Source of the DNA: Cupriavidus pinatubonensis
GTDB lineage: Bacteria > Pseudomonadota > Gammaproteobacteria > Burkholderiales > Burkholderiaceae
Direction: 5' to 3'
NCBI RefSeq assembly: GCF_019602855.1
Contig: NZ_CP080767.1
Span: 3,348,001 to 3,412,000 of the forward strand
DNA length: 64,000 bases
Position 1 is the stretch's first letter; each line of letters begins with the position of its first letter. Position numbers and translations under genes: made by a program. The notes beneath the pieces were generated by a model that did no database searches, was not told where the DNA came from, and worked only from the letters and a program-made list of their open reading frames with translations. Positions 57,607 to 64,000 of this stretch are shown piece by piece.

Positions 57607-57624
57607 ACAAACCGATAAGTGTGG
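57607..57624 (-). other. 16S rRNA processing stem, 3' arm (5' arm at 59351-59366)
   Basis: CCACACTTATCGGTTTG on the minus strand after 16S is complementary to AACCGATAAGTGTGG in the leader at 59365-59351. The 15-base perfect match is the expected RNase III stem enclosing 16S. Confidence 0.8.
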
Positions 57625-57654
57625 ACACTGAGCACGCAGAACGCGCGCCTCTGG

Positions 57655-59188
<1,534 letters not shown>

Positions 59189-59371
59189 AATCTCTGTGTG
59201 GACCCGAAGGTCCTCGCTCTTTCGAGCGGTCGCTCACTCTCAGAAAACTGACTGACCAGATCCGTAGACCCAGTCACGTTTTGCTGTGCGAGCACTGATA
59301 ACTTTTGAAGCTCCGAAGTCCGAAGACTTCGTGCGTCCGCTACCCAGCGCCCACACTTATCGGTTGTTTGG

Positions 59372-59382
59372 TTGTTAAAGAA
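59372..59382 (-). promoter_or_regulatory. boxA antitermination site in the rRNA leader
   Basis: The minus strand reads TTCTTTAACAA, close to the boxA consensus TGCTCTTTAACA. It lies about 60-70 bases downstream of the proximal promoter start. Confidence 0.8.
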
Positions 59383-59449
59383 CCCGCCCTTTCAGGCCAC
59401 GCTACCGGCTTTGCCGTTTGCGTCGCTGCGTCAGCAGCAGAGAAACGAG

Positions 59450-59498
59450 ATTATGCAGAACTTTCTTCGTTTCGTCAACCGGGTCAGCACTTTTTTTT
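59450..59498 (-). promoter_or_regulatory. Proximal rRNA promoter with UP-like A-tract
   Basis: On the minus strand TTGACG (59478-59473), a 17-base spacer and CATAAT (59455-59450) predict a start near 59443. Eight consecutive A residues (59498-59491) lie at about -48 to -55, where an UP element would bind the alpha subunit. Confidence 0.85.
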
Positions 59499-59601
59499 GC
59501 TTCGGTTCGTCGCGCTAACTCTCTCGCTCCGAACCACCCAGTCGCCCCGCAACCCTTGTCAGCCCTGCCTTGCAGCGCCGCGTTGTGTTGCGAGGGGGCG
59601 A

Positions 59602-59630
59602 ATATTAAGCCGGTTTGCCGAGGGTTGCAA
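59602..59630 (-). promoter_or_regulatory. Distal rRNA promoter
   Basis: On the minus strand TTGCAA (59630-59625), a 17-base spacer and TAATAT (59607-59602) predict a start near 59595. The GC-rich TCGCCCCC that follows is a discriminator typical of stringently controlled promoters. Confidence 0.7.
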
Positions 59631-59769
59631 CACCTTTGTCACAACGGCACAGCAACCTGCACCATCCAATTCACCCAACTCTTTGATCGATAAGGGAATA
59701 CGGCGTTCTTTTTAGCACCGGGAAACTGAATACCCCTGAGAAAACCTCGGGTATTCCCCTATCAAGTTA

Positions 59770-60546
59770 TCAGCGATGCTTGAAGTCAGGGCTGCGTTTC
59801 TCGACAAAAGCAGCCATGCCTTCCTTCTGGTCTTCGCTGGCAAACGTCGCATGGAAGAGCCGGCGCTCGAAGCGCACGCCCTCAGCGAGCGTTGTCTCAT
59901 AGGCCGCGTTGATCGATTCCTTGATCATCATGACCACAGGCAGCGAGTAGCCGGCGATGGTCTCCGCCGCTGCGAGCGCTTCATCCAGCAGCTTGTCCGC
60001 CGGCACCACGCGCGAGACAAGGCCGGCCCGCTCCGCTTCGGCGGCATCCATCATGCGCGCGGTCAGGCACAGGTCCATGGCCTTGGCTTTGGACACCGCG
60101 CGCGGCATGCGCTGGGTGCCGCCGGCGCCGGGCATGGTGCCGAGCTTGACTTCCGGCTGCCCGAAGCGGGCATTTTCAGCGGCAATGATGATGTCGCACA
60201 TCATCGCGAGTTCCGAGCCACCGCCCAGCGCGTAGCCTGCCACGGCTGCAATCACCGGCTTGCGGATGGTGCGGATCGTTTCCCAGTTGCGGGTAATGTA
60301 GTCGCCCTTGTACACGTCCATGAACGAGTACTTGGCCATCATGCCAATATCGGCGCCGGCCGCGAACGCCTTTTCGCTGCCGGTAATAACGATGGCACCG
60401 ATGTTCTCGTCCTTGTCGAACACCGTCAGTGCGGCACCCAGTTCATCCATCAATGCGTCATTGAGCGCATTCAGCGCCTTCGGACGGTGCAGCGTGACCA
60501 GCCCGACGCGGCCGCGCGTTTCCACGAGGATGTTTTCGTACGACAT
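59770..60546 (-). CDS. Enoyl-CoA hydratase
   Basis: This crotonase-family enzyme hydrates trans-2-enoyl-CoA to 3-hydroxyacyl-CoA. The 258-residue protein has the oxyanion-hole segments AFAAGADIGMM and AVAGYALGGGSELAMM, and the catalytic pair Glu112 and Glu132 in SELAMMCD and QPEVKLGTMPGAGGTQ, spaced as in true hydratases. ATG 60546 with AAAGGAG upstream gives MSYENILVETRGRV; a longer open frame to 60657 is not family-like. It is isolated between the rRNA operon and a glycosyltransferase gene. Short-chain (FadB1/PaaF/Ech) specificity is likely but unproven. Confidence 0.94.
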   Translation of the reverse strand: MSYENILVETRGRVGLVTLHRPKALNALNDALMDELGAALTVFDKDENIGAIVITGSEKAFAAGADIGMMAKYSFMDVYKGDYITRNWETIRTIRKPVIAAVAGYALGGGSELAMMCDIIIAAENARFGQPEVKLGTMPGAGGTQRMPRAVSKAKAMDLCLTARMMDAAEAERAGLVSRVVPADKLLDEALAAAETIAGYSLPVVMMIKESINAAYETTLAEGVRFERRLFHATFASEDQKEGMAAFVEKRSPDFKHR

Positions 60547-60607
60547 GTCTTCTCCTTTGTAGGCAAATGCAGCCGGAGAGTTTGCCACGTTGACGCGGCA
60601 ATTGGGA

Positions 60608-61753
60608 CTATCCGCGCGGAGTGGCAGGTGCGACGCCGCGGGCATTCGCGAGACCACCTGGCTTGGTCCACAAACCCTTTTGCGGTGATTGCCTGTTCCG
60701 GGGTCTGTCGCTACCTTTCATCGCCACCTCCGCCGCGCGGGGATTCCCATCGGCCGAGATGAGCTCATGCGAAGCCTCGACGACCTGATCCACCTGCACG
60801 TCCTCGATCAACGTGCCCGTCCATGGCTTGACGATGCGCAGGCGGTTGCTGTCCCCTGCCGGACCTGTCACGTGGGAAAGCGTCGGCCCGAAAATCGCGA
60901 TGACCGGTGTACCGAACGCCGCCGCGACGTGGGTTGGACCGGTATCCGTGCCGATCAGAAGATCCGCGTCGGCGATCAGCGCCATCATTTCCGGCAGCGG
61001 CGTCTTGCCGCACAAGTTGATGACGCTCGGATACTTGTCCGCAATCTGCGCAATGTGCTCAGCTTCGGCCGGCGTACCAATCAGCACTGGTTGATGGTGC
61101 GGGAAGTATCGCGACCATCCGTCCAGCAACTCGATCCATTTCCCCACAGGCCAGAGTCGCGTGTTCGCCCTGTTGTGATAGAACGAACTGTTCCCGGTAT
61201 GCAGGCAGATAAAGGGCGATGTCAGCCCGTAGCGCGCCCGGATATCGATATCCGGTCTTCTCAGCGAAGGCATGGCCCGCTGTGCAATGTGTTGAGGCGT
61301 GCAATAGGCGAGCAGGCGCTGGACGACCGTCGTCCTGTGGGTCTCCGGCGGATCTACCTCGTGGCGCACCTTGTAGACCTTGACCTTGTGAGCGGCGGGG
61401 AAGCACCAGCCAAGACTCGGGAAAAAGTCCGTCCTGTTGATGGTCAGGTCCAGAATCAAGTGATAAGGATAGCGAATCAACGCCTGCGCGAGTATCAGCC
61501 ACTTGTGCGGATTCACCAGCAAAGGCAGCCTGGGGCCGCCACGCAGGATGAGGATCCGAGAAATACGCGGGTCGTGCTTGAACAGTTCGCCAGACCGGTG
61601 CTTCAGCAGCAGGTCGATCTCGATATCGCTCCCGTACGTTTCGCGCAAGGCGTCGATGGACGCGCTGGCCCACACGACATCTCCCAGGCCACCAATGCAA
61701 AGAACCAGTGCACGGGGCCTCTTGCCGTTGGCCAGCTTCGTTTTCTGCAACAT
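60608..61753 (-). CDS. Glycosyltransferase family 9 (heptosyltransferase-like)
   Basis: This 381-residue GT-B enzyme resembles ADP-heptose:LPS heptosyltransferases, which build the lipopolysaccharide inner core on the cytoplasmic face. The N-terminus VLCIGGLGDVVWASASIDALR is the acceptor-domain glycine motif and LLIGTDTGPTHVAAAFGTPVIAIFG, around residues 270-295, the nucleotide-sugar site. The last 50 residues are basic, proline-rich and probably disordered. GGAGAATCA precedes the ATG. No other LPS genes are adjacent, so its exact sugar is unclear. Confidence 0.88.
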   Translation of the reverse strand: MLQKTKLANGKRPRALVLCIGGLGDVVWASASIDALRETYGSDIEIDLLLKHRSGELFKHDPRISRILILRGGPRLPLLVNPHKWLILAQALIRYPYHLILDLTINRTDFFPSLGWCFPAAHKVKVYKVRHEVDPPETHRTTVVQRLLAYCTPQHIAQRAMPSLRRPDIDIRARYGLTSPFICLHTGNSSFYHNRANTRLWPVGKWIELLDGWSRYFPHHQPVLIGTPAEAEHIAQIADKYPSVINLCGKTPLPEMMALIADADLLIGTDTGPTHVAAAFGTPVIAIFGPTLSHVTGPAGDSNRLRIVKPWTGTLIEDVQVDQVVEASHELISADGNPRAAEVAMKGSDRPRNRQSPQKGLWTKPGGLANARGVAPATPRG

Positions 61754-62126
61754 TGATTCTCCAGCTTCCGCGATTTCGCCCGGGGCGGCCCAAACATTCC
61801 GTTCACTGGCTCCGGAGCCCTGGGAAAGGCGCCACGGAGTTTGCCAGACCTTTGTTTGGATATAAAGACAGGCAAAACCATGTTTGGTTGCATCGACTTC
61901 GCATACGGAATTGGGAATCGTGCAGGATGGAAGCGCAGCACTTTGGCGGCTGCTGCCGAGCAGCGCCTATTTACAATAGGAAAAATGTGGGAGGCCGGCA
62001 GCTTTGAGGGATCGCCGGGAATGAGGCGCCGAGGCTTGGCCAGCGAGCATGGGTCGTGGCAGAGTGGCCCCGACTGGGGAGGCCACCGCACAATTTCAAT
62101 TGTCATGCGGTGGCGAGTTACAGCGA
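61754..62126. other. Intergenic region between glycosyltransferase and ABC ATPase genes
   Basis: These 373 bases hold the upstream region of the glycosyltransferase gene and the 3' flank of the ABC ATPase gene. An imperfect inverted repeat, CCACCGCA (62083-62090) with TGCGGTGG (62106-62113), lies 14 bases after the ATPase stop and may terminate it, though without a U-run. Small forward frames crossing the region have no supporting signal. Confidence 0.5.
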
Positions 62127-62936
62127 CTAGAGCGTGTGTGCGAGGAATTCCCGCGTCCGCGCATGGACCGGTGCCCCAAACACGCGCTCGGGCGGCCCTT
62201 CCTCGAGGATCCTTCCTTCGTCCATGAACACGACATGATTGGCGACTTCGCGCGCGAAGCCCATCTCATGCGTGACCACCAGCATGGTCATGTGTTCGTC
62301 GGCCAGTTGCCGCATGGTTCGAAGGACCTCTCCGGTCAGTTCGGGGTCGAGCGCCGACGTCGGCTCGTCGAACAGCATGATGTCGGGCTCCATCGCCAGC
62401 GCGCGGGCAATCGCCACGCGCTGCTTCTGGCCGCCGGACAAGCGCGCAGGATAACTGTCCCGCTTGGCCAGCAGGTCGACCTTGCGCAACAGTTCCTCGG
62501 CCTTGGGCAGCACCGCGTCGCGCGACAAACCCTTGACGGTCATCGGCGCTTCGATGATGTTCTGCAGCACCGTCATGTGCGGGAACAAGTTGAACGACTG
62601 GAACACCATGCCCATCTTCCGGCAGATACGGCGTACTTCCGCATCCGGCACGTACTTGGCCACGCCATCGACGCCCATCGATGCAAGCGCCTCGCCTTCA
62701 ATTTCAACGGTGCCGCTGTCGATCACTTCGAGATGATTGAGGCAGCGCAGCAACGTGCTCTTGCCCGATCCCGACGGACCGATCACCGCTGTGACATCGC
62801 CCTTGCGCAAGGTCAGGGACACACCGCGCAGCACTTGCAACGGTCCGAAGGCCTTCACGATGTCCCGCGCCGCGACCATGACGCTGGCGCCGCGATTGGA
62901 AGCGGCTCCGGCCGCGTCAGTCATCATGTTTGGCAT
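62127..62936 (-). CDS. Polar amino-acid ABC transporter ATP-binding protein (GlnQ-like)
   Basis: The 269-residue ATPase powers an amino-acid importer. Walker A is GPSGSGKST, the signature LSGGQKQRVAIARAL and Walker B IMLFDEPTSALD, followed by the switch histidine in VVTHEMGFA. ATG 62936 overlaps the permease end by 20 bases and has GAGAAA upstream; ATG 62927 is a possible shorter start. It is the last gene of a binding protein, permease, ATPase series. Family members serve glutamine, glutamate/aspartate, cystine or arginine; which applies here is not clear. Confidence 0.94.
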   Translation of the reverse strand: MPNMMTDAAGAASNRGASVMVAARDIVKAFGPLQVLRGVSLTLRKGDVTAVIGPSGSGKSTLLRCLNHLEVIDSGTVEIEGEALASMGVDGVAKYVPDAEVRRICRKMGMVFQSFNLFPHMTVLQNIIEAPMTVKGLSRDAVLPKAEELLRKVDLLAKRDSYPARLSGGQKQRVAIARALAMEPDIMLFDEPTSALDPELTGEVLRTMRQLADEHMTMLVVTHEMGFAREVANHVVFMDEGRILEEGPPERVFGAPVHARTREFLAHTL

Positions 62937-63570
62937 AGCGTTTCTCGAGGTTCTGGAAGAACCAGGTCAGGATCAGCGTCATCAGCAAGTAGAAAAGCGC
63001 TGCCACCAGGAACGGCGTGGTCGTGAAATCGCGCTGCACGATGCCGCGCGCGGTGCGAAGAATATCGTTGAGCGCCAGCACGTAGATCAGCGACGTGTCC
63101 TTGATCAGCGTGATGGTCTCGTTGCTGACCGGCGGCAATACGCGGCTGACCATCTGCGGCAGCACGACGCGGCGCATGGTCTGGAAATAGGTCATGCCGA
63201 GCGCTTTGCTGGCTTCGTACTGTCCACGGTCGACCGACTTGATGCCCGCACGGAAGATTTCCGCGAAATAGGCGGCGTAGTTCAGCGCGAACGCCACCAC
63301 CGCCGCAGGAAAATCAGGCAGCCGCACGCCAATGACCGGCACGAACGGCAGCGCGAAATAGATGAACAGCATCTGCAGCATCAGCGGCGTACCGCGCATC
63401 AGCCAGATATAGCCGTTGACGAGGCTGCTCAGCAGCGGCCACTTCGAAATGCGGGCAAGCGCCAGCGCCAGGCCGAGCGGTACAGACAGGGCCAGCGTGA
63501 TAAAAAATAGTGTGAGGGTGATTTTCGCACCCTGCGCCAGGGGCGGCAGAAGGGATAAGACGTAATCCAT
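62917..63570 (-). CDS. Polar amino-acid ABC transporter permease
   Basis: This 217-residue HisM/GlnP-type permease starts at ATG 63570 (MDYVLSLLPPLAQGAKITLT). About five membrane segments are visible. The region LMRGTPLMLQMLFIYFALP and the coupling motif QYEASKALGMTYFQTMRRVVLPQ, about residues 127-149, are family hallmarks. A 31-codon longer open frame is Arg/Ser rich and unlikely. Only one permease gene is present, so the channel is probably a homodimer. Confidence 0.93.
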   Translation of the reverse strand: MDYVLSLLPPLAQGAKITLTLFFITLALSVPLGLALALARISKWPLLSSLVNGYIWLMRGTPLMLQMLFIYFALPFVPVIGVRLPDFPAAVVAFALNYAAYFAEIFRAGIKSVDRGQYEASKALGMTYFQTMRRVVLPQMVSRVLPPVSNETITLIKDTSLIYVLALNDILRTARGIVQRDFTTTPFLVAALFYLLMTLILTWFFQNLEKRYAKHDD

Positions 63571-63693
63571 GCTTGCGCGGATGGGAGGGGTTCGGATCCC
63601 GGGCGCCTGGCTGCTGCTACTTTGCCGGCGCGCGGGCCGCGATGAGGCGCGACGCCGCGCCAATGGGGCACGGGACGTCGCGAACGATCCGGA

Positions 63694-64000
63694 TTACTTG
63701 GTGATGTCGACGCCGAACCAGCGGGTGGCGATGCGGGCCGCCGTGCCATCTTCCTTCATCGAATGGAGCGTCTTGTCGAGTTTGCCAAGCAGCTCGGCAT
63801 CGTCCTTGCGCACGCCTACGCCGTAGTCTTCCGTACCGAAGTTCTCGTCGAGTACACGGTATTCGCTTGCGCGCTTGCTGATCAGGTAGCGGCCCACGAC
63901 TTCGTCGACCACGATCGCATCGAGGCGGCCGGCCGACAGGTCCATCAGCGCCGTCACGTTGTCGCCGAAGGTCTTCAGTTCCTTCAGGCTGCCCGCGACC
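63694..64000 (-). CDS. Amino-acid ABC transporter substrate-binding protein (3' part)
   Basis: The gene enters from the right edge; only the last 101 or so codons are present. The visible part reads VAGSLKELKTFGDNVTALMD and then the family 3 binding-protein segment DAIVVDEVVGRYLISK, and ends with RIATRWFGVDITK, a usual C-terminus of these receptors. It precedes the permease by 123 bases. The N-terminus and signal peptide lie outside the window. The ligand is presumably a polar amino acid. Confidence 0.9.
   Translation of the reverse strand, partial: VAGSLKELKTFGDNVTALMDLSAGRLDAIVVDEVVGRYLISKRASEYRVLDENFGTEDYGVGVRKDDAELLGKLDKTLHSMKEDGTAARIATRWFGVDITK

Larger units (their letters stand above)
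59189..59769 (-). other. rRNA leader and promoter region
   Basis: This stretch holds the 16S leader, two promoters (59450-59478 and 59602-59630), a leader boxA TTCTTTAACAA (59382-59372) and one arm of the 16S stem (59351-59366). The last 130 bases next to the enoyl-CoA hydratase gene contain an imperfect inverted repeat at 59729-59755 and no gene. Confidence 0.8.

Noticed and set aside
59729..59755. Inverted repeat after the enoyl-CoA hydratase as a strong terminator
   Set aside because: The stem is imperfect and the minus strand lacks an adjacent U-run; kept only as a weak element.
61841..62227. 128-codon forward frame between the glycosyltransferase and ABC genes
   Set aside because: It overlaps the ABC ATPase end, has no ribosome binding site and no recognisable domain.

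Overview
The window looks like a chromosomal segment of a GC-rich betaproteobacterium of the Burkholderiaceae, most probably Cupriavidus (Ralstonia is the alternative). Reasons: a complete division and cell-wall (dcw) cluster followed by peroxiredoxin, lpxC, dciA-like gene, secA and argJ; a Burkholderiales-type trimeric porin; a Bug-family tricarboxylate-binding receptor; many periplasmic binding proteins; and a 16S-tRNA-Ile-tRNA-Ala-23S-5S ribosomal operon. The genus is an inference; only a 16S comparison would settle it. I see no insertion sequence, phage, integrase or CRISPR array.

Layout. (1) 1-5126, minus strand: secA, argJ, a DUF815 ATPase and the first codons of a gene leaving the left edge. 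(2) 5527-7671: dciA-like gene (+) facing lpxC (-) across a bidirectional terminator, then a Prx5-type peroxiredoxin (-). (3) 8071-25594, minus strand: fifteen dcw genes in the order mraZ, rsmH, ftsL, ftsI, murE, murF, mraY, murD, ftsW, murG, murC, ddl, ftsQ, ftsA, ftsZ, mostly joined by 4-base ATGA overlaps. They are driven by a promoter carrying four MraZ-type repeats and closed by a strong terminator at 7789-7832. (4) 26056-30459: coq7, porin, Bug receptor, and a MarR regulator coupled to a lipoprotein. (5) 30527-39724: an acyl-CoA metabolism block: fadD and a TetR regulator on the minus strand, divergent from an operon of CoA ligase, single-chain biotin-dependent acyl-CoA carboxylase and periplasmic binding protein. 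Two matching palindromes lie over the operon start. (6) 39741-44482: PF10023 aminopeptidase lipoprotein, stand-alone molybdopterin oxidoreductase, and another binding protein. (7) 44559-52798: a complete dipeptide-type ABC importer divergent from an M20 amidohydrolase and a DUF2891 gene. (8) 52811-53728: a DUF3047 lipoprotein. (9) 53968-59630, minus strand: the rRNA operon with two upstream promoters, boxA sites and processing stems. (10) 59770-64000, minus strand: enoyl-CoA hydratase, a family 9 glycosyltransferase and a polar amino-acid ABC transporter cut by the right edge.

How it fits together. The left 26 kb is housekeeping: peptidoglycan precursor synthesis, septum assembly, lipid A synthesis, protein export and arginine synthesis. 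The middle is accessory metabolism, where imported or endogenous organic acids and peptides are bound in the periplasm, activated to CoA esters, carboxylated or hydrolysed. The most interesting candidate for a little-described system is the TetR / CoA ligase / fused carboxylase / binding-protein unit at 32379-39724, whose substrate cannot be read from sequence.
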